Positions 1-12,568 are shown, counted from the stretch's first letter. The stretch: 64,000 nucleotides of DNA from Acanthacorydalis orientalis (GCA_034766995.1 CM068315.1:44766662-44830661); one strand, 5' to 3'. Notes: generated by a model from the letters alone, not told the origin. Translations and numbers: made by a program.

Positions 1-104
1 TTGGTACTTCTTTTCCTGTTTCTTAACTTTCATAATTGGAAATAATATTTAAACTACATTGGATATAGTCAACAAAAAATATTTATGCACACACATATAC
101 ACAG

Positions 105-107
<3 letters not shown>

Positions 108-192
<85 letters not shown>

Positions 193-269
193 TGTGTGTG
201 TATATGTATATAAAATGTGTGATTAGTGCACGTGTTTCCAACAAAGAAATATATATATATATATATATA
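108..269. repeat. (AT)n microsatellite cluster
   Basis: Interrupted (AT)n at 108-212 with gtgtgt inserts and a second short run at 249-269. Confidence 0.9.
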
Positions 270-931
270 AAAAATACGTGCATACATTCGAAACAACAAA
301 TGTATACAAGCCACAAAACGCAAATAACAATAAAAATAACTTGTATATCCCTGTCTGTGATCAACCTACATAAAACAACCATCCTTTTCCTGAAGCAGTC
401 TTTGCCAGTATCTCACAACATAAGATGTATGTTTTTAACTCTATTAATAGAATGGCAAGCTTCAATAGTACATTCAGAGAGAGGCTGTGTAGAAAGTCAT
501 GGGCTAGTCTACTGAGTGTCTTTCGTGCCACACATTATTCAGATATTTAATACAATGTATAATGTTTCTAGTGATAATATGTATCGGTCGACATGATCGG
601 TTCTGTAATATGTGGATTTTTTGTCGGTTTCTGCAAGACATGGATCGAAAGTGAAATGTGATTGGGTGTTGTGATTCTTCAACCTATACAGTGTTTTGTG
701 TCATGTAGATGGGGGAGAACGCAAGGCCATGTGCTTACGGTTGGATTTTTTTTGCATTGACTGCACTGGTGCGTACTGTTTTTAGATATAATTACTGACC
801 GTGGAAATAAGATGTTATTCTAATAAAACATACGAGTATTCTTTTCTTTTTTCATTAAATGTCCCTATGAAATAACAAGTTCATTTATACAAATCAGAAA
901 AACATGTATACATGTGTCACTTATGTATTTT

Positions 932-935
<4 letters not shown>
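270..935. other. No identified feature
   Basis: Slightly raised GC between 440 and 790. It contains a 29-codon ATG frame at 709-798 with no support. Presumed neurabin intron. Confidence 0.4.

Positions 936-1015
<80 letters not shown>
936..1015. repeat. (AT)n microsatellite, 80 bp
   Basis: Uninterrupted alternating AT. Confidence 0.95.
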
Positions 1016-1018
<3 letters not shown>

Positions 1019-1182
1019 GAATGTAATATTTTAAATGTTTCAATCTAGTGTTAAATAAAACCTGAATCAATGTTTAATTTTTTGTGTTGAACAAATTTAA
1101 ATTTCGCATGATTCAATGGAAAATACCGACAGGAGCAAATAGTTTAGCGATCAATACAAGAAATATGCTTTCCTATACATAA

Positions 1183-1236
1183 ATATATATATATATATAC
1201 ATGTATATATGTATATATGTGTATATATATATATAT

Positions 1237-1297
<61 letters not shown>

Positions 1298-1319
1298 TAG
1301 ATAGATAGATAGGTAGATA
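1183..1319. repeat. (AT)n plus (GATA)n compound microsatellite
   Basis: AT tract with acatgt interruptions to about 1295, then gatagatagatagata to 1319. Confidence 0.95.
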
Positions 1320-1533
1320 AATATGTCAGTAGGTACACGCAATTTTTCTAATCAACTGTTATCCTAATATTTACCTACCTTTTTGTATTGCAAAAACACT
1401 TGGAAATATATTGAAAAAAATGTCAATACGTGGTAAGAAAAATAAAACCTTTAAAGTGAATAGTATTGATAGTAAAATATTAAAAAAACTTTGTTCTTTT
1501 TTAATGTTTATAAAAATAAACGTTAGTCTTACA

Positions 1534-1560
1534 CAGTGTTTCTCAACCGCTGGGCCGCTT
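1534..1560 (+). mobile_element. Solo hAT terminal repeat
   Basis: CAGTGTTTCTCAACCGCTGG matches the left terminus of the hAT element at 21527. No partner end was found nearby. Confidence 0.4.
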
Positions 1561-1884
1561 CTTAAAAATGTATTTTATTATTCTGCAATAACCTGTAACG
1601 TTTACATATATTTTCATTTTATCGGTGAAACTTTCTTTTTATTTTTTTAGAATTTTGTGTTTATCGTAGACGATCTTCTGTATTAATACTGTTGCTGTTT
1701 GTATAAATAATTGTCTTATACGTAAATACATTTTTCTAAATTAAACATATTTTTTTTAAATGGTAGCTGAAAATAAAACATATTTTTTTATAATTTTAAG
1801 AATTAAATAATAACATTTTCCTTTAAAAACTATATTATTTCATTAGTGTGTCTGAATATAGAATTTCGTTACAATACAGTTCGA

Positions 1885-2080
1885 GGATTATGGCGAAATT
1901 CATTTTCACAAATGATTTCTTTTTTGCCCTAGAAACCACAAGAAAAATTGTTTGGATCATAAATTTTAAAAACATGAGATTTGATCATTTTCAAATGTGA
2001 CTGATAATTATTTATTGGTCATTTCTGATTAGAATTTTTTCTTCTAGTATTGTGGTGAAAAAAGACAGATTGTGAAACGA
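1885..2080. repeat. Fold-back repeat copy 1
   Basis: The outer part is attcattttcacaaatgatt with ccctagaaaccacaag; the inner arms pair around tgatcattttcaaatgtgac, then a mirrored agaattttttcttctag and tggtg. Diverged member of the palindromic family described at 49250-49645. Confidence 0.45.
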
Positions 2081-2529
2081 AATTTTATAATCTGAATTTT
2101 CGTCTTAAAAATTATCAACATGTTTATTTCGTCATCACATTCGTTCAGCATATAAAAATACTCTTTCACTTAATCTTTGTGGCATTTCACTGTATAAATA
2201 CTAAATTAATGCAACAAACAATAATTTTATTCTATGAAAAAGTCATTTTTAAAATTATACTTTTGTTCAAATGTCAACTAAAATTTTCTTGATGGCCTTC
2301 ATCTTTATGGGTCACTTTAGTTTCTTTTTACCATTACTACTTTCAACCTATGTTTCATATTCAGGTAGATTTTAGATAATTCTAAGAAAGGGCTATCAAA
2401 AATTTACCTGAAGATGGTTCGTGTTCCGAAATACTAGTGGAACATAAAAATTCAAATGATCAAATAATCAAGACCATCCGAACATCCAATCAACAAAACC
2501 ACTGACATATAAACAAACAATCACCAAAA

Positions 2530-2818
2530 AATGCTTCCGAAACCACGGCAATGATTTTTTTCAGCTTTGGGGGAAGCTGTCGTGACACATAAAACATGCA
2601 AAAAATTCTAAAATAGTGGAAGAGATCCCAAAAGTCATTACGACTTTATCGACTCAAAGCCGTTATCTTTTTTTCTACAAGGGATTCGTCAGTTATCCGA
2701 CGGATGGAAAAAGTTGTACGAAATAATGGGGGATATTTGGACGATTGAAATATATTCCATTTGTCCGTAAACATTTATTTTCTGTAAAAAAAGGCTTTGA
2801 GTTAATTCGTACACCTAA
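2530..2818. mobile_element. Mariner-like MITE, second family (right part)
   Basis: It ends in ...ttcgtacacctaa followed by TA. It shares body sequence with 6598-7028 and 36444-36917 (acataaaacatgcaa, gactttatcgactcaaagcc). The left end is not clear. Confidence 0.55.
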
Positions 2819-3089
2819 TAATTGTTACACTTACAATTTAACTGTTAAACTTCTATATGTATTTTCCATTAACAACGCCAGCAGATGACTAAAATTTTCA
2901 ATAATAGGGAATTATTTTTCTCTCAAAACTATTCAAGTATAAAATAATTGAAATCTTCTCAAGGTTTGTTAAATTCTGCATTACATTTCTAGTGTTAATC
3001 AAAGATATAATATTTAAAAAATTGAAATAAAATTTCGGTACATACGTTATAAAAAAATTAAGTGTGTTAATGTACACCATCGAAAAATA

Positions 3090-3656
3090 TTAGGTTAGTA
3101 GAAAAATAATTGTCGTTTATGCGGTGATGTGGTTTATGTGATTTTTGTCAATATTTTTTGATTTTCCTAACTATTTTAAGTAGTCCAAAACTGTTGAATG
3201 CCTAACTTTTTTGCAAGCTCTCGAATTTTATGTACTTCTGATTCAACTAACGCCTGCAGTTAGTCGTTATGAACTTAAGAAGTCTGCCCTCGACCTTTTT
3301 CATTTTCAAAGCTCTTGTCCTTAGCACGAAATTTTTGGACCCACCATTGCACCGAAAGTTCATTAACAGTATCCACACCAAAAGCATCGTTCAGTTTGCA
3401 AGCAGTTTCTGCTATTTTACCACCTGTTTTGAACTCATACAAAAAATTGCTCTTATTTTTTTTTGCATCTTTAATTCACTAGTTCAATTTAAAGCAAAAT
3501 TAATAATAAAACCAAAGTCGATGTTACCAAAATATAGATCGAAAAATGCACTTTAAAATGATATTAACATGAACACGATGAACTTACACTTTCATTGAAA
3601 AAAGTCAAGTGTAAAATTCAGAAAACATAAACCGTATTTTTTTCTTACCAACCTAA
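3090..3656 (-). mobile_element. Short mariner derivative, TTAGG type (567 bp)
   Basis: Flanked by TA (3088-3089 and 3657-3658), with inverted ends TTAGGTTAGTAGAAAAATAA and TTAGGTTGGTAAGAAAAAAA. The minus strand encodes a remnant of the transposase DNA-binding region (FEFKTGGKIAETACKLN, ELSVQWWVQKFRAK). The catalytic part is absent: an internally deleted, non-autonomous copy. Confidence 0.75.
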
Positions 3657-3704
3657 TAATTGTAGACCAACCTAATGTGTAAAACCTAATTCTGTATCTT
3701 GAGG

Positions 3705-3850
3705 TTCTGAGGATGATAGCTTTACCATCAAAATGGTCATAAACAACAATCAAAAATGAGCAATGATTAAAAATTTATCGAACATTTTTGTTTAAAAAAA
3801 TGTCTTTTATAGGGCGAATAAAAAACGCATTTGTGAAAGGAATCAATAAT
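3705..3850. repeat. Fold-back repeat copy 2 (one arm)
   Basis: It starts at the family centre (ctgaggatgatagctttacc), then ataaacaacaatcaaaaatg and gggcgaataaaaaacgcatt, ending tttgtgaaag. Half element. Confidence 0.55.
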
Positions 3851-4784
3851 GCATATTTTGCAAGAAGTTTTTTTTATTAATACTCGAATAAAAGTAATTG
3901 TTTTAAATTACAACGTTATAAAAATTTATGACGTAAAATTACATTTCGTACTGAAATGGAAGAAACAAGTTTAGATCTATTGATTTTAATTCGGAATTTT
4001 ATTTTCCGAATCGTCTAACATAATCGAATGTAAATTGCCCTTGTAGTGAAATAAGATTCCAAAATAGAATTATCGCAGGATGACAATGAAACGCTTCAAT
4101 AAAATATTACAGGCAAATATTGTAATTTATTCAGATAATCGACAGAAATGTTTCTATAACTACTATAAAATTAATAGAGATAACTACTTCCTCTATACAT
4201 TAATAAACAAACAAACAATAACTGAATACATAAATAAATAATTATCATTAATGGAAAAACTACAGCGCTGTTAGGCCTTGTTTGTAAACCGCATTGATTT
4301 TACGTTAGTGAAATGAAAGGTTACTGTCTGTTCTCTCTATAAGTTATTGACTTCGAATAAATACAAATAATAACAATGGTGTGGTACATGTAGGTCAGAT
4401 ATTATTTATTTAAGTTATGTGAGAACGATGTTAACATTTTGTTCAGAATTAAAGTTCGTGCTTTAGCTAATTTTGATATAAAACTTCACTTGTGAATTGT
4501 CGATAATAGTATGGTAATAATTGAACCGATGTAAATAATATATTAGATTACTGTAACGTAAATTAGATATTACACTCTATGGATTATTCTGTGATTTATT
4601 TATAAAATTACTAGTATATAACAACGATTATACACTAATTTTAGCACATGTGTAGCAAAAATAAACATTGTTTAATCCACTTTGTGTAATATGAAGTTCA
4701 CCATTATAAAATATTATTATAATAAAAAATAATAATATTTTTTTGCCCTTCATAATACATAAATTTTCTCTTTACAGTTCGAAC

Positions 4785-4990
4785 ACTGGTTAAGTCCACT
4801 TTCATAAATAAATTTAAAAAAATGTATTTGTAAACAATTTTTCGGATCAAAAATATTCATTTGATTATTTTTGATTGTTACATCGTTATCGAAATTCGCA
4901 AAAATAACAATCAACAGTGATCAATAATTATTTATAGATCATTTATAGATTCGTGGAGCGGAAAAGAATTGATTTGTGAAATTAATTTTC
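4785..4990. repeat. Fold-back repeat copy 3
   Basis: It begins aacactggttaagtccactt and includes both arms (ttttgattgttacatcgtta and caatcaacagtgatcaataa), ending gcggaaaagaattgatttgt. The central gatgatgg block is shortened. Confidence 0.55.
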
Positions 4991-5339
4991 AGAAATTAAT
5001 ATATTCAATTGGAACGGTCATTTCAATACTACATAAGGGACAGAATTTAAATTTTATAGAACTCATTAAAAACTGCTAAACACAAAAGTAATTAGTTTTT
5101 TTTAAAGATTTTCTTTGTTAATATGTTTTTTAGGTCTTTAATTTGTTAGTTGCTTAATAATTACTGCCCTATGAAACCTTAATGTATAAAAAAATCAACT
5201 TAAATTGATTTGACTTATGTTGTTTTTACAAGGAATAGTATTAAGTGCATAATAAATTGTTTAAAAAAGATTTTTTATTATGATTCTTTATTAAAAAACA
5301 TTGTATTATAGCACACAGATATGTATCTCGCTTATAATC

Positions 5340-6000
5340 TAATATTAAGGTGCATAATCATATTCGCCATCGAATTCTAGCAGAGTTTTTTCCATTTATT
5401 CGGTTGGCCAGCTGAATATTTCGTTGTAAAATGACATGTGCTCCTCCAAGATACTATCTTTCACTTGTTTTAAATTGTCTATTTTTGTATACTTTATGGA
5501 AATTTTCAATCTGTATCCTTTTGCAAACGGAAGTGACATCACAGCTGTAGTATGCTTTAGTAGCTGGAATCTTTTTTTTGTTTTGATGAACCATCTATGA
5601 ATTACTCAGTCTTCGCCATCCCAGCTTTACAAGCATCGTATTTAAAGTTCATGTATGATGAAGGAGCAAATGTTTTTTCTGGTCTTCCGGAGCTTTTCCA
5701 TACGATTCAATTGATAAACAGTTTTTTTTAAAAAAAACCGGAGGCGACCATTTTTTAAAATCAAAAATCTCCTCAGTTTGTACTTTTTTTAGTAAAAATT
5801 TTGTGCTGGATTGAGTAACCGTATTAATATATTTTTTGGCACATATAAACGATCATATTTTCGTACATTTTTTTTAATAACTTCAAAATCACAGTTATTA
5901 GGCAAAAAAGTATGATCAGGTTCGACAGCTAGGCACAATGTGGATAATGTAATTCTTATGCTAAATACGAGGTTGCCCTCAAGGATCTAATTTCGATAAA
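5340..6000 (-). pseudogene. Unidentified coding-like relic
   Basis: The minus strand has broken reading frames of protein-like composition, for example LPFAKGYRLKISIKYTKID and DSILEEHMSFYNEIFSWPTE, separated by stops and short homopolymer runs. GC content is slightly raised. It is probably a decayed transposon gene; the family was not recognised. Confidence 0.3.
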
Positions 6001-6145
6001 AAAAATCGAAAAAGCCTGACATGTACTTTTTGAAATGGCCAATTTAATTATATTTATTTAAAAATTTTCAATGAATTTTACTAAACTTTATTTCTAAAAT
6101 TATACAAGTTAAAGATTTTCCGACAAAAAGCATAGAATTGGGAAT

Positions 6146-6148
<3 letters not shown>

Positions 6149-6202
<54 letters not shown>
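6149..6202. repeat. (AT)n microsatellite
   Basis: Uninterrupted alternating AT. Confidence 0.95.
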
Positions 6203-6204
<2 letters not shown>

Positions 6205-6597
6205 ATATAAATATAAAAATAAATCAATAATCAACTAAAATCAATGATTGTTGTGATAAATATTTGAAATGTTCTGATCGTTTATCCGGTATAGAAAATA
6301 TTGCTTGGTATGTTTGAAGTAACTTCTAGGTCAGTGGTTAAGTATTTGAATATATTACGTATTCTAATCCATGTGGTTGAATTATTAACAACCTACAAAT
6401 AAATAAAATAAACAGGACGAATGGGTGCGTCAGTTGTTTGAGCAAATATATTGGTAATGGTTTGCTCGTGTAACAATGATCACGAACTGGTTTCCAATTA
6501 TTAATAATTATAACGTTTTATTACATACATTTTTTCAAATAATATAAAATATCTGATTACGTAAACATACTATAACATTTATTTATTTTCAAATATG

Positions 6598-7028
6598 TTA
6601 GGTTAATTTTGTGTCTTTAAATTGAATCAATCATAACTCTTGTTTTAAATTAAAATATTTTCTCATCGTTTTAGGCTTTTTAAATGCCAACCTTAACATT
6701 TAAAATCACTGTATCTCTTTGCTAAGCAGTTGTCATAACCTCACAAAACAGTAGTGAACACGATTAGCCATTGCATACTTTTCGCATTCCAGTTGAAAAA
6801 AATGCTGTCAGGAATGACTTGTTCAGCTTTAGAGGAAGGTGCTATGACGCATAAAACATGCAAGATGCTATAAAAGAGGAAGAGGTTCACAAATGCATTA
6901 CAACTTTATCGACTCAAAGCCACCAACTTCAATAATGGAAGATATTTTGAAAATCTAAATGTTTTCCATTTTTCCTTAAATATTGAATTTCTATAAAAAA
7001 AAGACATCGAGTTAATTTGTACACCTAA
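6598..7028. mobile_element. Mariner-like MITE, second family (431 bp)
   Basis: The left end TTAGGTTAATTTTGTGTC and right end (reverse complement) TTAGGTGTACAAATTAACTC form imperfect inverted repeats. The internal sequence is shared with four other copies in the window. No coding sequence remains. Confidence 0.65.
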
Positions 7029-7039
7029 TTGAATGAGTC

Positions 7040-7290
7040 TGAAAGATTATTCATCATTTTTGGTTGTTTTTAATAAAAATTTCGATGGCGATACCATCAT
7101 TCTCAAGGCACTAAGGTGAAAAAATATTTAAAAAATCTTTGCGTTGTGGTGATGATGGTGATGACGGCATCGTCATCGAAATTCTTATAAACAGCAATCA
7201 AAAATGATCAATAAACAATAATTAAATATTTTCGTTTAGAAATATTTTTTGTTGTCTATGAAATGAGCGAAAAATTCATTTGTTAAAGTG
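7040..7290. repeat. Fold-back repeat copy 4
   Basis: Both arms are clear: ttcgatggcgataccatcat on the left and gatgacggcatcgtcatcga on the right, flanked by mirrored ttttggttg and caatcaaaaatgatc. The insert between arms is about 60 bp. Confidence 0.65.
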
Positions 7291-7399
7291 ACTGACAACA
7301 GAACCAAATTGTTATATTCCCTCAGGATGTTACTTTTGTTACTTTTTATAAAAAAAATCAATCTGTGGATAATTTTTAACGAGATATAAAAAATAAAAA

Positions 7400-7744
7400 C
7401 AAAAGTATCACTTCAAACAACCACAAAAGCGGACCGGTAAATCGAGAATGTATCAAAAAAAATTCCAGTACAAGAAGTAGTTTACGAGCCGTTTCTACTG
7501 CCTTACCACCCGCTTTGAACTCATACAAAAAATTGCTTTTATTTTCTTCTCTTCCATATTTCATTCACTATCCCAGTTTGAAGCAAAATTAATAATAAAA
7601 CCAAAGTCGGTGTTACCAAAATACAAACGAAAAATGCACTTTAAAATGATATTAACATGAACATGATGAAATGACACTTTCATTGACAAAAGTAAGGTCA
7701 GAATTCAGAAAACAAAAACCACAATTATTTTCCTGACAATCTAA
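7400..7744 (-). mobile_element. Truncated TTAGG-type mariner derivative
   Basis: It shares about 340 bp with the right half of the element ending at 3656, including the tract containing tgcactttaaaatgatatta and the terminal TTAGATTGTCAGGAAAATAA (reverse complement), followed by TA. The left terminus is not recognisable. Confidence 0.65.
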
Positions 7745-7759
7745 TAATATATAGAATCT

Positions 7760-9020
7760 TCTATTAAACCATTAATAAATTATACATAAATATTGAATGC
7801 ATATTTTGAAATTTTCCAAAAAAATAAAAAAAATATAAATATGAATTAGATAACGAAGTTTATACAGTAAACAATTATACATTTTATTTCAATACTGATT
7901 AACAGTATTACTTTTTGTGATCTTTTGTAATTAATTACCAATTTTTATTTAATAGAAATTATGTAGAACGCTGAATGAATCACAAAAAATAAAATGTATT
8001 ATTTAATCAAACGTTGTTAAGAAATTCAGCAGAAATATCTCTCGTCTTTTTACAGATACGCTGTTATTTTTAAATATATTCGCTTAAGACTTATTTATAA
8101 TTCAGTCTTCATCTATGCATTATTATTTAATCTACATCTTGATTATTCATTTCAATTGACTATTCAGTGGAATGCAGACACTAAAGTATGTTTGAAAAGA
8201 CGGCACGTATAACAAGACTTACTAAATGTGTTTTTAGTCCTCATAGTTTAAACACACAATTTATCAAATAATAATCCTATAGTTATTACATAAACGACTT
8301 TATTCAAGTGTGGATTATTTTAAATAAATGCTTCGATCGATTTTAACAAGAATAAATATGGCCTGACAAAAATTCCAGTACAATGTCTATTAATAATACC
8401 GGTATATTCCAGTGTACAGATCCAATTGTGCCACAAGATGCAATCATTGATCTCATTAATATTTCACATTCATTCGCGTCGGATTCTAAATGTTGTCCAG
8501 ACATGTTTTTTCTTCATGAATTCAAACCGTAAACGAAGTAAGATCACTCTTTTAATTATAATTACAGTTAACTTACGTGAAGCTCTGATTATTTTTCTTT
8601 TTTAGGACTGTAGATAACTTGTTCATACTTATTTCATTATATGTGTGTCGTGTTTACACACACTCCGCTTCACTATTTTTATACATATGTGTGTTGTGTG
8701 TGTGTATCTTTACGTGGCATTAATGATGGAAAAATCAATTAATTACTACATGAATATAAATTTTACTGTTTTGTACGAATAATGTAAACATTTCGAACGC
8801 GGTAAAAATAATCGACAACGTGTGTGCTGTTCGATGTGTTTTTATTAATAAGTTATTTCTGATGTTTGTTTTCGACAGCCATTCATTAAAATTGTCATGC
8901 TTTTTATTAGGCTATTCATTAGAAATTTTATAATAATTTAGTTGTGTTACGCTAATTAAAGCGTATGAATAAATAGCATGATTAAATTATAAATGAATAT
9001 AATTTCGATATTGCAGGTAT
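7760..9020. other. Intronic DNA, nothing recognised
   Basis: AT-rich, stop-dense in all frames, no repeat boundary seen apart from a short tgtgtgttgtgtgtgtg stretch near 8690. Confidence 0.4.
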
Positions 9021-9023
9021 TTA

Positions 9024-10302
9024 TTCGGTTGGTGCAAAAATAATTGAGGTTTTTATCATTCTAGGTTTGGCGCCGATTTTTTTAGTTACCATTATCTTTT
9101 GTTATAGTCATGTGGTACATCATTGTAAGCAATGAAATTAGCGCTACTTATTTCAGCTTATGTCTATTGTTCTGATTCTTTAATATTGTTGGATATAACT
9201 TCCAAATTAGTTATGAAAAAAACAAATTCGCGCGATTTTGTTGTATGAGTTTAAATTGGGAGTCAAGCAACAGAAACTGCTCGAATTATCAAATTTGTTT
9301 TTGGTGAAGAGACAATTAGTGAACGTACAGCTCAACACTGATTTCAAAAGTTTCGTAATGGAAACGAAAGACTTGATGATGATGGCGATGAGCGTCGTGG
9401 ACATCCTTCAGTTATAGACAATAATGATTTAAGAACCATTATTGAAACGGACTCACGTAAAACAACTCGAGAGGTGGAAGAAGAACTCAATGTTGATCGT
9501 TAAACAGTTGTTCGACATTTGAGTCTAATTCGAAAAACAAAAAAGCTGGATAAATGGGCGCCGTATGAACTAAACGAACATCGAGCAATTCGGTGAAGAC
9601 GAAGTCTACTTTGCACTTATTTAGTGTAACAAAAATGATCCCTTTCTTGATCGTATTGTGATATGTGATGAAAAGTGGATTCTTTACAACAATTGGAAAC
9701 GTTCATCACAGTGGCTAGACGAGGAGAAGCATCAAAACAGTTTCTTTAACAGAAACTTCATGAAAAAAAGATTAAGGCTACTGTTTGGTGGTCGGAAGGT
9801 GGCATTATTCACTATAATTTCTTAAATCGTGGTGAAACAATAACAGTAGAAAAATATTGTCAGGAAATTGAAAAAATGTATAAGAAGTTACATCGTTTAC
9901 GGCCAGCATTGTTCAATCGAAGAGGACCAATTCTTCTCCATGACAACGCCTAACTACACGTCTCAAAAATGACTTTAAAAAAATTAAATGAACTGAGCTA
10001 TGAAACCATACCTCACCCGTCTTATTCTCTGAACCTGTCTCTGATAGATTATCATTTTTTGAAACATTTCAATAATTTCCTACGAGAGAATGTTTCCAAA
10101 GATCAATTATAAGCTCAAAGCGCTTTCAATGAATTCGTTAATTCCAGGACTTCAGAATTCTTGCTTGTAGGAATAAACAAACCCGTTTCCCGTTGGGAGA
10201 AATGTGTGCAGGCCAATGGTCTTTATTTTGATTAACGAATATAATTTTTAACTGATTTATGCGTCTTTATACAATTGCGCAATTATTTTTGCACCAATCT
10301 AA
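9024..10302 (+). mobile_element. Mariner (Hsmar1/cecropia-like), full length, decayed
   Basis: It is 1,279 bp, flanked by TA (9022-9023 and 10303-10304). The terminal repeats match: TTCGGTTGGTGCAAAAATAA on the left, TTAGATTGGTGCAAAAATAA as the reverse complement of the right. These resemble the TTAGGTTGGTGCAAAA ends of Hsmar1-type elements. Length is that of a complete mariner. It sits in the presumed neurabin intron. Confidence 0.9.
9213..10235 (+). pseudogene. Mariner transposase pseudogene
   Basis: The reading runs from an ATG at 9213 to TAA at 10233-10235 but is broken by several stops and frameshifts. Recognisable pieces are the N-terminal helix-turn-helix, REVEEELNVD, KKLDKWAPYELNE, CDEKWILYNN (first catalytic Asp), ILLHDNA (second Asp) and a degraded third-Asp motif IDYHF. 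Intact proteins of this type are about 340 residues. All three catalytic Asp positions survive, but the frame is dead. Confidence 0.85.
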
Positions 10303-10434
10303 TATTTTACCGTTTTTGTAAAATTTAACCGAATATAATCATAATTATTCATGTTTTATTATTTTATTAAATATAGTTTTATTCTAGATTCTTTTTTTAG
10401 TACACCATGTTTATTTTTTTTTATTTAATGCCAA

Positions 10435-10640
10435 TACATGGCTAAATTCAGTTTTACAAATGAATTTTTCTCTCGCTCTACAAACCATAAATATATATTT
10501 TATTATTCTTGAAATACCAAGGTATGGAACAATATGTAAAAAAAACAATAAAACGTTCAAAAACTAATCAAAAAAAAAATAATCATTTATTGAACTCTTT
10601 GATCAGGTCTTTTTTATGATTTCTAAAGTGAGAAAAAAAT
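10435..10640. repeat. Fold-back repeat copy 5
   Basis: tggctaaattcagttttaca, then aatgaatttttctctcgctc and a weaker mirrored arm with aataatcatttattgaactc. Confidence 0.45.
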
Positions 10641-11571
10641 ATTTATGAAAATATAAGAGATCCCTTTTTTCACCAGTGCTTTGAATCTGATCTGTCGATA
10701 TGATAAATGTTTTAACCCATTTAGACTTGAATTAATTCTGCTGGGAAATATATTTTTCTGTTAATTGTAGGTGATAGGAGTTTAAATAAGGTAAAAATAT
10801 CTTTTTTTTATTGATTTTTCATAGTTTTACATCATGGGCATAATTGGGCACAATGAATCTAAAGCGTTGTGAAAGTGATTTCTTAAAGATCTATTATTTA
10901 TTATGATTAGTTTGTCTTTAAGGACACACATGGTGAATTGGTCTCAAATAATTACTTTAGATATTATGAAACTTCAAAATAAGTGTGTATAGTTATGCCC
11001 ACAAGGTCTGAATGGGTTAATTGGTATGGAGACTAAGTCAAAGAATAGGCTAATTATTATTTTATATCAAATTTATTAGAATTTTAACTTTCAAACAAAA
11101 TAACAGACTTAACATCGAACGTCAATGTTTTAACTGAAAAACAATATATATACTTTGTTAGTTTTTGCTCGTATATGTCTAAAAGAATAAATATTATTAT
11201 ATTAATCATTAAATTATTATAATATTCATATATTAATTGAAACAAACAGTTATAAATCAAATAGTTAGTATAGTGGGTCATAAAAAGTTTGTATCGTAAA
11301 AATATCAAAATTGTTAATTAATAATATAAAATAAATTTTATTTAAGTGTAAATTATGAGTAATTATTTATTCTAATGCAAATTATTATGAATATTTTCTA
11401 GACATTATAAGCATCGTGAAGTTATTTAATGTTTTATTTGTGTTTCTTTTTTAATTATACTACTGAATTCGAAATGTATTTGCAACGTGTTATTATTCTA
11501 ATAATCACGTGCTAATTATTGTGTGTAAAATTAATGAACGTGATTTGTTAATGAGGCTTTATTTTTTACAG
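10641..11571. other. Intronic DNA before the first neurabin exon
   Basis: AT-rich, no coding signal on either strand until the acceptor at 11570-11571. Confidence 0.4.
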
Positions 11572-12568
11572 GCCGGAATGGTGAATGTCAGAAACAGTCC
11601 AGTCTTGATGCGGACAAACGGTTGCAATCAGAAGTCATTGAAGAGCAAGATGCGTTACCGCTAGTCCACAGACGAAAGAAAATGGTTTCGTCGATAGCGT
11701 TAAATATTCCAGCTGCTGGTCTCGGACATCGGCCGGCATCGTTGATAAGTACCGGTTCAGCCGACGAAGGCGGTTTCAATGAACCATCGCCTGAAATCAA
11801 AGCAAAATTGAAACCGTACGAAGATGTCTCACCTCCAGTATTATCTCCGGAACATCAGACGACTACAGAGATCCAACAGAACCGATTATCATCCGACTTA
11901 GAACCGTACCAGAAATCGAAAGAACCGATGTTACCAAGCCAAAAGAGTGTCGATTCAGATATTATGTATCAGGTGAAAACGCCAGCGAAGAACGCAGTCA
12001 TCTCCAAGATCGATAGTCAAGATTCCACGTGCTCCGAATCTCTCGCAGAACAGACCGACGAGTTTTTACGGATGGAGCGTGAACAACTGTCGCACGAAAG
12101 TGTGATGAGTAAAACCGAACCTCTGTTTATTGACACGAGTAGCAAAACTAATAAGTTCAGTGATGCGAGTAACACCATTAGCATAAATGAAACTATAGAC
12201 AGTGGTATAGTCAGTTCCAATAAAGATCAGTTTTTATTGTCGAGTGTATCGAACAGTGTTGATAGTAAAGTGATCCCGGAGAGCATTGAGCAGGCCGATG
12301 TAAGTGAACCTTCCGTACCTCCGTTTCTTGTTTCTCGGACCGCGCTCAGGGAGGAGGATAGTTTTACAGTGTCGAACGGTGACTTTAAACAACCCGAAGC
12401 GCAGATTCTAGACTTGCAGGATGTGCAATTCGCAGACGCTAGTGATGACGAGGATAGGGTCAGTGAGCATGGTGGTAGTAGTGGGATTCGTGAGGCAAGG
12501 AGTCCGCTCGCTACAACGGAAGCTGATACTATGACACCTGATGAAGCAGATAAACTTCTAAGCTCCAG
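11572..12568 (+). CDS. Spn: Neurabin exon 1 in window (997 nt, disordered region)
   Basis: The acceptor ends in ttttttacag, and the exon starts with two bases of a split codon, so a preceding coding exon ending in phase 1 must exist upstream. It encodes 331 full codons with no stop, rich in Ser, Glu, Asp, Thr and Pro. It includes a basic stretch (HRRKK), a compact hydrophobic motif [19 protein letters not shown] that stands out from the disordered background, and an acidic end with [14 protein letters not shown] content is much higher than in the flanking introns. The donor is ccag|gtaaaa, phase 2. No recognised folded domain. The hydrophobic motif is probably a binding segment (inference). 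Confidence 0.9.

Noticed and set aside
69..382. Open frames encoding [12 protein letters not shown] proteins (also at 1144, 32292, 38899, 43253, 45485, 60367, 62282)
   Set aside because: They are translations of (AT)n microsatellites; there is no start context, conservation or coding composition.
709..798. A 29-codon ATG frame (MGENARPCAYGW...) with a gtgcgt donor-like site at 769, considered as an upstream neurabin exon
   Set aside because: Its phase at the donor (0) does not match the phase needed at 11572, and no conserved sequence is recognisable.
3269..3556. 95-codon plus-strand frame MNLRSLPSTFF...
   Set aside because: It is the complementary strand of a mariner transposase remnant.
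11588..11800. Minus-strand frame opposite the first neurabin exon (and 12017-12220, 22454-22654, 26792-27019)
   Set aside because: Shadows of real coding exons; the plus-strand reading has splice sites, phase and family similarity.
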